Below, in pieces: positions 1-8,956 of a DNA stretch of 64,000 nucleotides. Source of the stretch: Streptomyces sp. cf386 (GTDB lineage Bacteria; Actinomycetota; Actinomycetes; Streptomycetales; Streptomycetaceae); the NCBI RefSeq assembly GCF_900103585.1, contig NZ_FNHV01000002.1, forward strand, positions 81,289-145,288, written 5' to 3'. The stretch's first letter is position 1. Every line of letters begins with the position of its first letter. A program made the position numbers and the translations under genes. The notes under the pieces are model-generated. The model was not told where the DNA came from. It saw only the letters and a program-made list of their open reading frames with translations, and did no database searches.

Positions 1-49
1 GGTCGGAGGCTGGCTGAGCGGGCTTGAACGCTCTCAGCCTCGCACGTTC

Positions 50-247
50 TCAGCCTCGTACGGTAAGGCGGCGGCTGCGGGCCGCGGCGGTCCGGCGGCC
101 CGCGCTCAGGCGGGCGGTCGCCAGCTCCGGCGCCCGGGACGGGGCCGTCGAGGTGGTCGGCTTGTGCAGGGCGCCGGCGACCGCGAGGGCCAGGGCGAGG
201 TCGGCGGGACCGACGCCGGTCGCGGTGTGCTCAACCTGCTGGATCAT
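50..247 (-). CDS. small hypothetical protein
   Basis: A 65-residue reading frame lies 43 bp downstream of the protease gene on the same strand. It is preceded by a GAAGGGG ribosome binding site at a sensible distance from the ATG. The middle is Ala/Leu rich (ALALAVAGALHKP) and the C-terminus is Arg rich and basic. I recognise no domain. It could be co-transcribed with the upstream protease. The main doubt is that GC-rich DNA opens frames of this length easily; the ribosome binding site and position are the only support. Confidence 0.4.
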   Translation of the reverse strand: MIQQVEHTATGVGPADLALALAVAGALHKPTTSTAPSRAPELATARLSAGRRTAAARSRRLTVRG

Positions 248-290
248 GACGTACCCCTTCAGTCTTGCCGGTCTTGGGAGTCTTGGGAGT

Positions 291-1358
291 TCAGCTCTGC
301 GAACCCGACCGCAGCTTCGCCAGGTCGGCCTTGACGGTGTTGATCGGGATCGCGAAGCCGAGGCCCACGCTGCCCGCGTCGGACGAGCCCGAGCCGGAGG
401 CCGAGTACATCGCCGAGTTGATGCCGATGATGTTGCCGTTCATGTCGATCAGCGCGCCGCCGGAGTTGCCGGGGTTCAGGGAGGCGTCCGTCTGTATCGC
501 CTTGTACGTCGTCGTCGACGAACCGGTGTCGCCGTTGAACTCCTGGCCACCGAACTCGAACGGCCATCCGCCGCCGCCCTGCTGCTGTTGCTGCTGGCCC
601 TGGCTCTCGTCCGTCGAGACGGTGACGTCCCGGTTGAGCGCGGACACGATGCCGCTGGTGACCGTGCCGGTCAGGCCCTCGGGCGAGCCGATCGCCACGA
701 CCTCGTCGCCGACCTGCACACCGGAGGAGTCGCCGAGGGTGGCCACCGTCAGCCCGGACGCGTTCTGCAGCTTGATCAGCGCGAGGTCCTTGCTGCTGTC
801 GGTGCCGACGACCTCGGCGGTGTACTCCTTGCCGTCGCTCGTCGTCACCTTGATCTGCGAGGCGCCGGAGACGACGTGGTTGTTGGTGACGATCTCGCCG
901 TCACTGGTGATGATCACGCCGGAGCCGGTGGACGACCCGGCGTTCGAGGTCGCGCTGATCTCGACGATGCTCGGGCTGACCGCCCTGGCGACCCCGGAGA
1001 CCGTGCCCTTCTGGCTGGAGGGAACGACGTTCGTGCTGGTGGAGCTGGAGGAGGCGACGGTGTCGCTGCCGGTCAGCTCCTGGATGCCGTACGCCGTCCC
1101 GCCCCCGATCGCCGCGGCGACGATCGCCACGGCCGCGAGGAGAGCGACCGGACCGCGAGGCCGACGCCGCCGCGACTTCGGCGGCTGGGCCACGGGCTCG
1201 GTGAGGAGCGCGGTCGGGGCTCCGCCGCCCGCCTGCTCCGCCGTCGGCTGGTACGCCGGCGGGGGCGGCCACTCCGGGTTCACGGGGGAGGAAGCGTGCT
1301 GCTGGGCGCCCTGGTAGGGGTTCTCGTAGTCGCCGCTGCGGCGGAAGCTCTCGGTCAT
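291..1358 (-). CDS. membrane-anchored HtrA/DegP-like serine protease
   Basis: Trypsin-like S1C protease anchored to the membrane with its catalytic domain outside. About 70 N-terminal Pro/Gly/Ala-rich residues are cytoplasmic, followed by a basic stretch (KSRRRRPRG) and one transmembrane helix (VALLAAVAIVAAAIGGG). The catalytic triad is visible: His in TNNHVV, Asp in DLALIKL, Ser in GNSGGAL. There is a poly-Gln/Gly run (QGQQQQQQGGGG) in a loop. The protein stops soon after the protease domain (VKADLAKLRSGSQS), so the usual C-terminal PDZ domain is absent. Start taken at MTESFRR; an ATG 12 nt upstream is possible. Family role: envelope protein quality control. Repeats upstream suggest control by an OmpR-type response regulator. 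Confidence 0.9.
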   Translation of the reverse strand: MTESFRRSGDYENPYQGAQQHASSPVNPEWPPPPAYQPTAEQAGGGAPTALLTEPVAQPPKSRRRRPRGPVALLAAVAIVAAAIGGGTAYGIQELTGSDTVASSSSTSTNVVPSSQKGTVSGVARAVSPSIVEISATSNAGSSTGSGVIITSDGEIVTNNHVVSGASQIKVTTSDGKEYTAEVVGTDSSKDLALIKLQNASGLTVATLGDSSGVQVGDEVVAIGSPEGLTGTVTSGIVSALNRDVTVSTDESQGQQQQQQGGGGWPFEFGGQEFNGDTGSSTTTYKAIQTDASLNPGNSGGALIDMNGNIIGINSAMYSASGSGSSDAGSVGLGFAIPINTVKADLAKLRSGSQS

Positions 1359-1382
1359 GGAAATGAGCATGTCGCCCGACCA

Positions 1383-1488
1383 TGAGAGCTTCCTGAGCGC
1401 TCCCTGAGAAGCCCGGCAGAAGCTCGTATGCCCGATGTAAAGGCGGTACTGGCAGCGATCCGGTGCCTCTCAGAGAACACTCAGAGAA
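1383..1488. promoter_or_regulatory. direct repeats upstream of the HtrA-like protease gene
   Basis: Two clusters of CTGAG/CTCAG-type direct repeats lie upstream of the protease start. At 1383-1408 (minus strand) the core reads TCTCAGGGAGCGCTCAGG, followed by a third degenerate copy. At 1470-1488 (plus strand) TCAGAGAA occurs twice with an 11-bp period. Direct repeats at about one helical turn are typical of OmpR/PhoB-family response-regulator sites. Function is inferred from the spacing. Confidence 0.5.
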
Positions 1489-1493
1489 GCTCC

Positions 1494-1545
1494 CTCAGGG
1501 GCGCGGGGAACTGCGCGAGAAACCACATACGACGGTCAGCCGCAC
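1494..1545. repeat. dispersed Streptomyces intergenic repeat (AGGGGCGCGGGGAACTGCGC type)
   Basis: The sequence AGGGGCGCGGGGAACTGCGC followed by GAGAAACCAC resembles a repeat found between many Streptomyces genes. A second, diverged member is at 35920-36000 in this window. It sits between the convergently read end of the LacI-type gene and the protease promoter region. Function unknown. Confidence 0.5.
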
Positions 1546-1567
1546 AACGACAGAACCGCCCGAGCTC

Positions 1568-2590
1568 CTAGGCGCACCCACACGACCGCCGCGCGACAAG
1601 CCGCGACGGAAACACCTTCAACCGCTCCCGCCGCGACCCGGCCACCCGAAGCCCGTCATCGAGAACCAGATCCACCGCGGCCCGAGCCATGGCGGACCTG
1701 TCCGACGCAATGGTCGTCAGCGGAGGATCCGCCAACGCCGCTTCCTTGATGTCGTCGAACCCGGCGACAGCCAACTCCCCCGGCACATCGATCCGCAGCT
1801 CCCGCGCCGCCCGCAGCACACCGATGGCCTGGTCGTCGGTGGAGCAGAAGATCGCGGGAGGACGCCTCGGACCGGAGAGAATCTCCAGCGCTATGCGATA
1901 CGCGTCGTAGCGGTTGTACGGCGCTTCGAACAGCCGGCCCTCGGTGGGAATCCGGGCCTCGGCCATCGCGCGCCGCCAGCCCTCGACGTGGTCGGAGACC
2001 GGGTCGCCGACCGCCGGCGTCTCCGCGGTGCCGCCCATACAGGCGACGTACTCGTAGCCGTGCTCCAGAAGGTGGCGTACGGCGAGCTGGGCGCCACCGA
2101 GGTCGTCGGTGACGACGGCGACGTCGTCGATGGCCTCGGGCCGCTCGTGGAGGAGGACGACCCGCGCGTCCCAGGCCTCGATCTCGGCGGCGGCGAGGTC
2201 GTTGAGCGCGTGCGAGACCAGGATGAGCCCGGAGACGCGCATACCGAGGAACGCCCGCAGATAGTGGACCTCGCGCTCGCCGACGTAGTCGGAGTTGCCG
2301 ACGAGAACCATCTTCCCGCGCTCGGCGGCGGCCCACTCGACCGCGTGCGCCATCTCCCCGAAGAAGGGCTGGCGCGCGTCCGGCACGATCAGGCCTATGA
2401 GGTCCGTGCGCCGCGAGGCCATCGCCTGGGCGACCCGGTCGGGCCGGTACCCCAGTTCCTTGATGGCGGCGAGGACACGCTCGCGCGTGGCCGGGGCGAC
2501 CGGCCGGGGTCCGTTGTTGATGACATAACTGACGACGGCAGTGGAGGTCCCTGCCAGCCGCGCTACGTCATCCCGAGTCACCTTGGCCAC
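1568..2590 (-). CDS. LacI-family transcriptional regulator
   Basis: 340-residue LacI/GalR repressor of typical length. The N-terminal helix-turn-helix is clear ([20 protein letters not shown], then the hinge helix [17 protein letters not shown]). The C-terminal periplasmic-binding-protein-like sensor domain has [10 protein letters not shown], a CSTDDQAIG loop and AVAGFDDI near the end. Its effector is probably a sugar or sugar phosphate, but nothing adjacent shows which. It lies downstream of glnR on the same strand with a gap of about 127 bp, so it is probably a separate unit. Confidence 0.9.
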   Translation of the reverse strand: MAKVTRDDVARLAGTSTAVVSYVINNGPRPVAPATRERVLAAIKELGYRPDRVAQAMASRRTDLIGLIVPDARQPFFGEMAHAVEWAAAERGKMVLVGNSDYVGEREVHYLRAFLGMRVSGLILVSHALNDLAAAEIEAWDARVVLLHERPEAIDDVAVVTDDLGGAQLAVRHLLEHGYEYVACMGGTAETPAVGDPVSDHVEGWRRAMAEARIPTEGRLFEAPYNRYDAYRIALEILSGPRRPPAIFCSTDDQAIGVLRAARELRIDVPGELAVAGFDDIKEAALADPPLTTIASDRSAMARAAVDLVLDDGLRVAGSRRERLKVFPSRLVARRSCGCA

Positions 2591-2717
2591 GCGCGGAGTC
2601 TACGCGGATGGACCCGCTCTGGGCAGGGCGTGAAGGAGCTTCGCTGTCCCCCGGCTGCCACTCCGCTGTGCGAAAGCAATGCCGGTGACGCCCCGCCCGA
2701 GCGTCCGTCGCGTCTTT

Positions 2718-3497
2718 CTATGCCTCGGCCCGGACCTCGACGCCGTCCAGGGCGTCCACCTCGTCCGCATCCTCCGGCTTTGCCTGGCCGGCCTTGGCCT
2801 TCGCCTCCTCGGCGACGCGGTCGACCTTCTCCGGAGTAACGAATCGATAACCGACGTTCCGTACGGTCCCGATGAGCGACTCGTGCTCGGGTCCGAGCTT
2901 GGCGCGCAGTCGTCGTACGTGGACGTCGACCGTCCGGGTGCCGCCGAAGTAGTCGTAGCCCCAGACCTCCTGCAGCAGCTGCGCGCGCGTGAAGACGCGG
3001 CCCGGGTGCTGGGCGAGGTACTTCAGGAGCTCGAACTCCTTGAAGGTGAGGTCGAGGACCCGTCCCTTGAGCTTGGCGGAGTAGGTGGCCTCGTCGACCG
3101 ACAGATCGCCGTTGCGGATCTCCATGGGGGAGTCGTCGTTGACGATCTGCTGGCGGCCCATGGCGAGCCGCAGCCGGGCCTCGACCTCCGCCGGGCCGGC
3201 GGTGTCGAGGAGAACGTCGTCGATGCCCCAGTCGGCGGTGACGGCGGCGAGGCCGCCCTCGGTGACGACGAGGACGAGCGGGCAGCCGGGCCCGGTCGAG
3301 CGCAGGAGCTGGCACAGGCTGCGGACCTGGGGCAGGTCGCGGCGTCCGTCGATGAGGATGACGTCGGCACCGGGGGTGTCGACGAGCGCGGGGCCTTCCG
3401 CCGGAGCCACGCGCACGTTGTGCAGCAGCAGGCCGAGGGCCGGGAGCACCTCCGTCGAAGGCTGGAGGGCGTTGGTCAGGAGCAGCAGAGAACTCAT
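2718..3497 (-). CDS. glnR: GlnR, OmpR-type global regulator of nitrogen metabolism
   Basis: 259-residue atypical response regulator that in Streptomyces controls glutamine synthetases, ammonium transport and nitrate/nitrite assimilation. The N-terminal half is a degenerate receiver ([12 protein letters not shown]; the usual acidic pocket is missing although Asp in VILIDGRRD remains). The C-terminal winged helix is canonical: [20 protein letters not shown], then [18 protein letters not shown] and [11 protein letters not shown] charged Ala/Lys/Glu tail follows. Start chosen at the ATG preceded by GAGGAGG about 10 nt away. Not in an obvious operon; a hydrolase is transcribed divergently. Confidence 0.93.
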   Translation of the reverse strand: MSSLLLLTNALQPSTEVLPALGLLLHNVRVAPAEGPALVDTPGADVILIDGRRDLPQVRSLCQLLRSTGPGCPLVLVVTEGGLAAVTADWGIDDVLLDTAGPAEVEARLRLAMGRQQIVNDDSPMEIRNGDLSVDEATYSAKLKGRVLDLTFKEFELLKYLAQHPGRVFTRAQLLQEVWGYDYFGGTRTVDVHVRRLRAKLGPEHESLIGTVRNVGYRFVTPEKVDRVAEEAKAKAGQAKPEDADEVDALDGVEVRAEA

Positions 3498-3667
3498 ATG
3501 TCTGGTTCCTCCTCGGTCCCTGCGAGGACGTATGCGGTGCGGAACTGCTCTGCGATCCCGAAGGCCCGTACACCTGCGGTTTCCCGCGTCGTATACAACG
3601 CTTCCGAAAGCACAAAAGGACCCGGGGGCTACGCTGCCCGAGTCCTCTGCCCAGCAGAATAGCCCAC

Positions 3668-4534
3668 ATGAGCAACGGTCCGGCAGGTCATGTGGCACGA
3701 TCGACGGTTCGTCCGAACTCTGAGACGACCAGACGTACACCTTTGCGGACGTTTCTGTACACCGACGACGGGGTGACGATCGATTCCGTATACGACCCGG
3801 GTGCGGTCGTATACGACTCCTCCCGTCCATCTGCCGGTGATCTGGCGTTCGTCGTCGCCCACGGCTTCACCGGGGACGTGGACCGGCCGCATGTGCGACG
3901 GGTGGTGGAGGCGTTCACCCGGCACGGGGGCGTCGTCACCTTCTCCTTCCGGGGGCATGGCGCGTCGGGCGGTCGCTCGACGGTCGGCGACCGCGAGGTG
4001 CTCGATCTGGCGGCCGCGGTGCGGTGGGCGCGCGAGCTCGGGCACGCGCGCGTGGTGACCGTCGGGTTCTCCATGGGCGGGTCCGTGGTGCTGCGGCATG
4101 CGGCGCTGTACGGAGGGGACGGACGGGAGGGGGACGGCGGGGCACGTACGGACGCGGTGGTGTCGGTGAGCGCGCCCGCGCGCTGGTACTACCGGGGTAC
4201 GGCCCCCATGCGGAAACTCCACTGGCTGGTGACCCGGCCCGAGGGGCGTCTGGTGGGCCGCTACGGGTTCCGTACGCGGATCCATCACCAGGAGTGGAAT
4301 CCGGTACCGATGTCCCCCGTGGAGGCGGTCCCGCGGATCGCGCCCACACCCTTGCTGATCGTGCACGGCGACCAGGACGGCTACTTCCCCCTCGACCACC
4401 CCCGCATGCTGGCCCAGGCGGCCGGTGACCACGGCGAACTCTGGCTGGAGCCGGGCATGGGCCACGCCGAGCACGCGGCCGGGGGCGCGTTGCTGGACCG
4501 CATCGGGCACTGGGCCGTCGCACAGGGCGGCTAG
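3668..4534 (+). CDS. alpha/beta hydrolase
   Basis: 288-residue alpha/beta hydrolase fold protein. The nucleophile elbow is GFSMGGS, the acid lies in HGDQDGYFP and the catalytic His in GMGHAEHA. The oxyanion region is VAHGFTGD. About 25 extra N-terminal residues carry no signal peptide. Substrate unknown; serine esterases or thioesterases of this class act in the cytoplasm. It is followed after 37 bp by a MoaD-like gene on the same strand and is divergent from glnR. The start is the first ATG in the frame; a weaker alternative would begin near the FLYTDDG strand. Confidence 0.85.
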   Translation: MSNGPAGHVARSTVRPNSETTRRTPLRTFLYTDDGVTIDSVYDPGAVVYDSSRPSAGDLAFVVAHGFTGDVDRPHVRRVVEAFTRHGGVVTFSFRGHGASGGRSTVGDREVLDLAAAVRWARELGHARVVTVGFSMGGSVVLRHAALYGGDGREGDGGARTDAVVSVSAPARWYYRGTAPMRKLHWLVTRPEGRLVGRYGFRTRIHHQEWNPVPMSPVEAVPRIAPTPLLIVHGDQDGYFPLDHPRMLAQAAGDHGELWLEPGMGHAEHAAGGALLDRIGHWAVAQGG

Positions 4535-4571
4535 CCTGACGGGGTACACAGCCGATCGACAGAGGAACCGC

Positions 4572-4826
4572 ATGCCAAAGGTCACGGTGCGCTACTGGGC
4601 CGCCGCGAAGGCCGCGGCCGGGATCGCCGAGGAGCCGTTCGACGCGGCCACCCTCGCCGAGGCGCTCGACGCGGTGCGCGAGCGACACCCCGGGGAACTG
4701 ACGCGCGTACTGCGGCGATGCTCGTTCCTCATCGACGGTGACCCCGTGGGCACCCGCGAACATGAGACGGTACGGCTGGCCGACGGCGGCACGGTCGAGG
4801 TGCTCCCGCCGTTCGCAGGAGGGTGA
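4572..4826 (+). CDS. MoaD/ThiS-family sulfur carrier protein
   Basis: 84-residue ubiquitin-like beta-grasp protein ending in the diagnostic PPFAGG, so the C-terminal Gly-Gly available for adenylation and thiocarboxylation is intact. It starts MPKVTVRYWAAAK with AGAGGAAC upstream. In this family the protein donates sulfur in molybdopterin or thiamin synthesis or to a related pathway; no MoaE or MoeB lies next to it, so the partner is not evident. Its TGA stop lies just upstream of the next gene's ATG, whose ribosome binding site is inside this gene, so translational coupling is likely. Confidence 0.88.
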   Translation: MPKVTVRYWAAAKAAAGIAEEPFDAATLAEALDAVRERHPGELTRVLRRCSFLIDGDPVGTREHETVRLADGGTVEVLPPFAGG

Positions 4827-4828
4827 CG

Positions 4829-6058
4829 ATGAGCGACCAGCCGTATCAGGGACAGCAGGAACAGCACGGGCATCAGGGGCAGGGATACGACGTGTACGAC
4901 CCGTATCAGCAGCCCGCGCCGCAGGCATGGCCCGGGCAGCAGACGCACGACGATCCGCAGGCCGCCCAGCAGTACACGCAGCAGTGGCAGGGGCAGACCT
5001 GGGAGACGCAGGTGCACTCGCCGGTGACGTCGGCCTCGGAGTACCGGGGTTCGGACTACCGGGGTGGGGACGCCGCCGGGTATCAGGCGGGCGGCTGGGA
5101 CGGTGCGTCGCACGGGCAGGCGCAGCAGGTGCAGGCACAGCAAGTACAGGCACAGCAGGCACAGGTCCAGACCCCGTTCCCGTCGCCCGCACCGCAGCAG
5201 GGCGGGACGCGGTCGCACGCCCCCGAGCCCGGCACCGACGCCACGTCCGGTGACGGTGACGGTGACGGCCCTGGCTACGGTCCCGCGACCGTCTCCGGCA
5301 ACTCCCGCATCACCGACGCCCAGCGGGCCCGGCTGGAGGGCCGTTCCCCGATCATCGAGCCGGGGATGCAGCCGGCCGCGCTCACGGCGCTGCTCGGGCT
5401 GTTGCTCTCGGGGGCCGCGGCCATCGGGTCGTACGCCCTTGTGGTGCCCCTCGTCGTCCTGCAGGCGGTGACGGCGGCGGGCTGGTTCCGGCTGAACGGC
5501 ATGTGGCCCGCCCGGCAGGGCATCGCGCTGGCCTTCGCGGGCGCGCTGACGGCGGATGTGGCGCTGCTGGTGGCCGACCGTGCGCCGGCGGCGATCCTCG
5601 GGACGCTGGGGGTGTGGGTGCTGCTGGTGCTGGTCCTGCAGCTGCGCTCGCACGCCGATCCGGACGAGCGGATGTACGGGCTGATGGCGACGGTCGTCTC
5701 GGCGGCGCTGGCGATCATCGCGGCGGGGTATCTCGCTGCGGAGGCCGACGCGGTGACCGTGGGGGCGATGGCGGTCGCGATCGCTGTCCTGGCGCGGGCG
5801 TTGCCGTTGCCCACCGTGGCCTCTGTGGTCGTTTCGCTGCTCGCGGCCGCGGGGGCGGGGGTTGCCGGGGGTGCCATGACGGGGGTGGGTGCCGGTGGGG
5901 CGCTGCTCGGGGTGGGCGCGGGGGTGTGTGCGCTGATCGGTCACCGGGTGGCGAGCTATGACTATCCGTCGCGGTTCGTCCACTTCACGGCGGGGGTTGC
6001 GTTGCCGTTGGCCGCGGCGGCGCCTGCGGTGTATGTGCTGGGGCGGGCGTTGGCCTGA
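4829..6058 (+). CDS. multi-pass membrane protein with Gln-rich N-terminal tail
   Basis: 409-residue protein. Residues 1 to about 155 are low-complexity and hydrophilic, rich in Gln, Tyr, Gly and His, with repeated QVQAQQ units. From about residue 175 there are roughly ten hydrophobic helices (AALTALLGLLLSGAAAIG onward) with short loops. Start chosen at ATG 4829, six nt after AGGAGG; a GTG two codons earlier also exists. No transporter signature is recognised. The architecture of a disordered cytoplasmic tail plus a bundle of helices is common for conserved Streptomyces membrane proteins of unknown role. Coupled to the MoaD-like gene. Confidence 0.8.
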   Translation: MSDQPYQGQQEQHGHQGQGYDVYDPYQQPAPQAWPGQQTHDDPQAAQQYTQQWQGQTWETQVHSPVTSASEYRGSDYRGGDAAGYQAGGWDGASHGQAQQVQAQQVQAQQAQVQTPFPSPAPQQGGTRSHAPEPGTDATSGDGDGDGPGYGPATVSGNSRITDAQRARLEGRSPIIEPGMQPAALTALLGLLLSGAAAIGSYALVVPLVVLQAVTAAGWFRLNGMWPARQGIALAFAGALTADVALLVADRAPAAILGTLGVWVLLVLVLQLRSHADPDERMYGLMATVVSAALAIIAAGYLAAEADAVTVGAMAVAIAVLARALPLPTVASVVVSLLAAAGAGVAGGAMTGVGAGGALLGVGAGVCALIGHRVASYDYPSRFVHFTAGVALPLAAAAPAVYVLGRALA

Positions 6059-6252
6059 GGCCGGGCTGAATGACGCGGCCTGCGCCGTGAAGTGGCCGTC
6101 GGACCTCGCCTGTCACAGGTGATCGACAATCCGCCGGTCGACCCCACCCCAGGGTTACCCTCGCGCTGGACGGCCACCCGGCCGTCCATGTCATGCGTGA
6201 CCGTCATGAGCGTCGTCGTCGACGACCACCGAGGTGGGGGGAACACCACACC

Positions 6253-6990
6253 ATGCGCGCCCTGCGGATACTGCTGATCGTCGTCGTGATACTCGGCGGC
6301 CTCTTCGTGCTGGCCGACCGGCTTGCCGTCGGGTTCGCCGAGGACGAGGCGGCCGGCAAGCTTCAGACCAGCGAGAACCTGGATGCGGCACCGGATGTGT
6401 CCATCAAGGGCTTCCCGTTCCTGACCCAGGTCGTGAGCGGCACGCTGGACGACGTCGAGGTCGACATCAAGGACTACGAGGCCGCCACCGGCACCGACGG
6501 CAAGACGATCCGGATCGACGACCTCACGGCGAACATGCAGGGCGTCGAGTTCTCCGGCGACTACAGCTCCGCCACCGCGGCCACCGCCACCGGCACCGCG
6601 TCCGTCACCTATGCCGAGCTGTTGAAGACCGCCAAGTCCGAGCCCACCGAGGTCGCCCCCGGCGTCACCGCCAGCGTCGTCGGCCTCTCCGACGGCGGCA
6701 ACGGCAAGATCAAGGTCGCCGTCGAGGCCACCGTCCTCGGCACCAAGATGCCGAACCCGGTCTATGTCCTGAGCTCGGTCACCGCCCAGGGCGACACCGT
6801 GAAGGTGCACGCGGACACCCTGCCCAGCTTCGGCGGTGCCGAGATCGCCGAGAGCCGCGCCCGTGCGATCACCGACTTCGAGCAGAAGATCGACGGCCTC
6901 CCCGGCGGCATCCAGCTCGACAAGGTCCAGGCGGCGAAGAGCGGCGTCGAGATCACCGTGAAGGGTTCGAACGTCCGCCTGGCCGGGTAG
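6253..6990 (+). CDS. LmeA-family (DUF2993) phospholipid-binding protein
   Basis: 245 residues: an N-terminal hydrophobic helix (ILLIVVVILGGLFVLA) acts as signal or anchor, followed by the DUF2993 fold with its typical opening VSIKGFPFLTQVVSG and a late FGGAEIAE segment. Related mycobacterial LmeA binds phospholipids and supports mannan/lipomannan maturation at the membrane; whether that applies here is unknown. GAGGTGGGGGGAAC precedes the ATG. It is a single gene with about 190 bp before the next small frame. Confidence 0.85.
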   Translation: MRALRILLIVVVILGGLFVLADRLAVGFAEDEAAGKLQTSENLDAAPDVSIKGFPFLTQVVSGTLDDVEVDIKDYEAATGTDGKTIRIDDLTANMQGVEFSGDYSSATAATATGTASVTYAELLKTAKSEPTEVAPGVTASVVGLSDGGNGKIKVAVEATVLGTKMPNPVYVLSSVTAQGDTVKVHADTLPSFGGAEIAESRARAITDFEQKIDGLPGGIQLDKVQAAKSGVEITVKGSNVRLAG

Positions 6991-7188
6991 TACGGCGGAT
7001 GGTGAACGTCCCGCGTCCAATTGGCGAGACGGCGACGTCCGTACCGTAGATGTGACGCGCGACGCAGGCGCCCGGAAGCCGTGATGTGGCGGTCGCCACC
7101 GGCTCCTCATCCCACATTTCGGACGATCGCATCTCAGAATGCGACACACCGGTGACACGCCCGCCTGTCGCTCCCTACGATCGAGCCC

Positions 7189-7269
7189 ATGAAGCGACAG
7201 GCGGATCTCACGAAGCGGCGGGCAGTCGACCTGTGCCGCGTTGCCGCCATGCTCTGTCGCCCCTTCTGA
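7189..7269 (+). CDS. short Cys/Arg leader peptide upstream of sulfurtransferase
   Basis: 26-codon frame ATG...TGA encoding a peptide with the core DLCRVAAMLCRPF. The LCR-V-A-A-x-LCR pattern matches the putative leader peptides that precede sulfur and cysteine metabolism genes in many actinomycetes. It lies 135 bp upstream of the sulfurtransferase start. Two Cys codons close to the stop suggest a cysteine-responsive attenuator, in which ribosome progress through the LCR codons sets expression downstream. That mechanism is inferred from family and position. Confidence 0.75.
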   Translation: MKRQADLTKRRAVDLCRVAAMLCRPF

Positions 7270-7404
7270 GCGGAAGCTCCGACTTCTGCGTTTCCCCCCG
7301 CCCTGACCAGGGCACAGGTGCGCCGTCTCGGCATGAAGCGGAGCGCGCGCACCCCCCGCACTCGCACGCCCCGCCGCCGTAACTGCCCCGGAGGAGAGAA
7401 GAGC

Positions 7405-8244
7405 ATGAGCCGCAGCGACGTCCTCGTTGACGCCGACTGGGTCCAGGAGAACCTGGACAACGCCGACATCGCGATCGTGGAGGTGGACGAAGACACGTCC
7501 GCCTACGAGAAGAACCACATCAAGAACGCGATCCGCATCGACTGGACCAAGGACCTGCAGGACCCGGTCCGCCGCGACTTCATCGACCAGGAGGGCTTCG
7601 AGAAGCTCCTGTCGACGAAGGGCATCGCCAACGACACGCTGGTGATCCTCTACGGCGGCAACAACAACTGGTTCGCGTCGTACGCCTACTGGTACTTCAA
7701 GCTCTACGGCCACGACAACGTCAAGCTTCTCGACGGTGGCCGCAAGAAGTGGGAGCTGGACGCCCGCGAGCTGGTCGAGGAGGTCCCGGAGCGGGCCACC
7801 ACCGACTACAAGGCCAAGGCCCAGGACAAGTCCATCCGCGCCTTCCGCGACGACGTCGTCGCCGCGATCGGCTCGCAGAACCTGGTCGACGTCCGCTCGC
7901 CCGACGAGTTCTCCGGCAAGCTGCTCGCGCCGGCCCACCTGCCGCAGGAGCAGTCGCAGCGTCCGGGCCACGTCCCGTCCGCGCGCAACATCCCGTGGTC
8001 GAAGAACGCCAACGACGACGGCACCTTCAAGTCGGACGACGAGCTCAAGGAGCTCTACGCCGAGGAGCAGGTGGACCTGGCGAAGGACACCATCGCCTAC
8101 TGCCGTATCGGTGAGCGCTCCGCGCTGACGTGGTTCGTGCTGCACGAGCTGCTCGGTGTGGAGAACGTCAAGAACTACGACGGCTCCTGGACCGAGTACG
8201 GCTCCCTGGTCGGCGTTCCGATCGAGCTCGGCGCCAACAAGTAA
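7405..8244 (+). CDS. thiosulfate sulfurtransferase (rhodanese, CysA/SseA type)
   Basis: 279-residue tandem rhodanese. The N-terminal inactive domain runs to about residue 120 (SAYEKNHIKNAIRIDW), and the active domain has LVDVRSPDEFSGK and the active-site loop AYCRIGERS with the persulfide-forming Cys. It transfers sulfane sulfur from thiosulfate to acceptors in the cytoplasm. The start has an excellent GGAGGAGA site. The upstream leader peptide points to control by sulfur or cysteine supply, and the downstream DUF1416 gene is its usual neighbour. Confidence 0.92.
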   Translation: MSRSDVLVDADWVQENLDNADIAIVEVDEDTSAYEKNHIKNAIRIDWTKDLQDPVRRDFIDQEGFEKLLSTKGIANDTLVILYGGNNNWFASYAYWYFKLYGHDNVKLLDGGRKKWELDARELVEEVPERATTDYKAKAQDKSIRAFRDDVVAAIGSQNLVDVRSPDEFSGKLLAPAHLPQEQSQRPGHVPSARNIPWSKNANDDGTFKSDDELKELYAEEQVDLAKDTIAYCRIGERSALTWFVLHELLGVENVKNYDGSWTEYGSLVGVPIELGANK

Positions 8245-8306
8245 CCCATCCCACCCGCAGAACCCGACCGGCCTTCCTTCCGGTCAGACCCCTTATGGAG
8301 AAAGAC

Positions 8307-8597
8307 ATGTGTGGAGCGAAGGCCGGCGGCCCGGACGCCTCGACGATCAAGCCCGGTGAGACCACGATCCAGGGTCAGGTGACGAAGGACGGCGAGCCGG
8401 TGACGGGCTACGTCCGTCTGCTGGACTCGACCGGCGAGTTCACCGCGGAGGTCCCCACCTCCGCCACGGGCCAGTTCCGCTTCTACGCGGCCGAGGGCAC
8501 CTGGACCGTGCGCGCGCTCGTCCCCGGTGGCACCGCCGACCGTACGGTCGTCGTCGCCGAGAAGGGCGCGCTCGCCGAGGTCGCGATCGCGGTCTGA
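8307..8597 (+). CDS. DUF1416 domain protein
   Basis: 96-residue protein starting MCGAKAGGPD, eight nt after GGAGAAAG; an ATG 12 nt upstream is less well placed. DUF1416 proteins are short beta-sandwich-like proteins (TTIQGQVTKDGEPVTGYV, then VRALVPGG) found almost always beside actinobacterial sulfurtransferases. The Cys at position 2 and the genetic linkage suggest a sulfur carrier or accessory role, which is inference. It is 62 bp downstream of the sulfurtransferase and probably in its operon. Confidence 0.88.
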   Translation: MCGAKAGGPDASTIKPGETTIQGQVTKDGEPVTGYVRLLDSTGEFTAEVPTSATGQFRFYAAEGTWTVRALVPGGTADRTVVVAEKGALAEVAIAV

Positions 8598-8686
8598 CGG
8601 CACTTGTCGGCCGAGGGGCCGCATCCCATGGGTTGGACGCCCGGGGTGCGGCCCCTTCGGCGTGTGCGGAGCCCTACGCTGGGGGT

Positions 8687-8947
8687 ATGTACGCGCGGCG
8701 GCGTCACATCTACTTCGCCATGATGGGCACGTGCCTCACGCTGTTCGTCCTGGCCTGGGGCGTCGTACGTCTGTGGTCGGTCCCGGTGGCCGTGGGGATG
8801 TGCGTGGTGGCGATGGTCATCCCACCCGTCGCCGCGATGATCGCCAACCGCCGAGGGCCCGAGGACCGCTGGTGGGACGACCCCTCAGGAGATCCGAAGT
8901 CCGACGAGTGGTGGGACGAGCTGGACGGCAAGAAGCGGCCGCGGTAG
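8687..8947 (+). CDS. DUF3099-type small membrane protein
   Basis: 86 residues: a basic N-terminus (MYARRRH), two transmembrane helices (IYFAMMGTCLTLFVLAWGVV and VAVGMCVVAMVIPPVAAMI), then an acidic, Trp-rich cytoplasmic tail (RWWDDPSGDPKSDEWWDEL). The pattern fits the small actinobacterial DUF3099 membrane proteins. GGGGG precedes the ATG closely. Function unknown. It is separated by 9 bp from the next gene, a likely operon partner. Confidence 0.75.
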   Translation: MYARRRHIYFAMMGTCLTLFVLAWGVVRLWSVPVAVGMCVVAMVIPPVAAMIANRRGPEDRWWDDPSGDPKSDEWWDELDGKKRPR

Positions 8948-8956
8948 AAGACCTGC

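Noticed and set aside
5962..8145. Long minus-strand frame opposite the DUF2993 and sulfurtransferase genes
   Set aside because: Typical GC-rich antisense shadow; no domain pattern, while the plus-strand genes have full motifs and ribosome binding sites.
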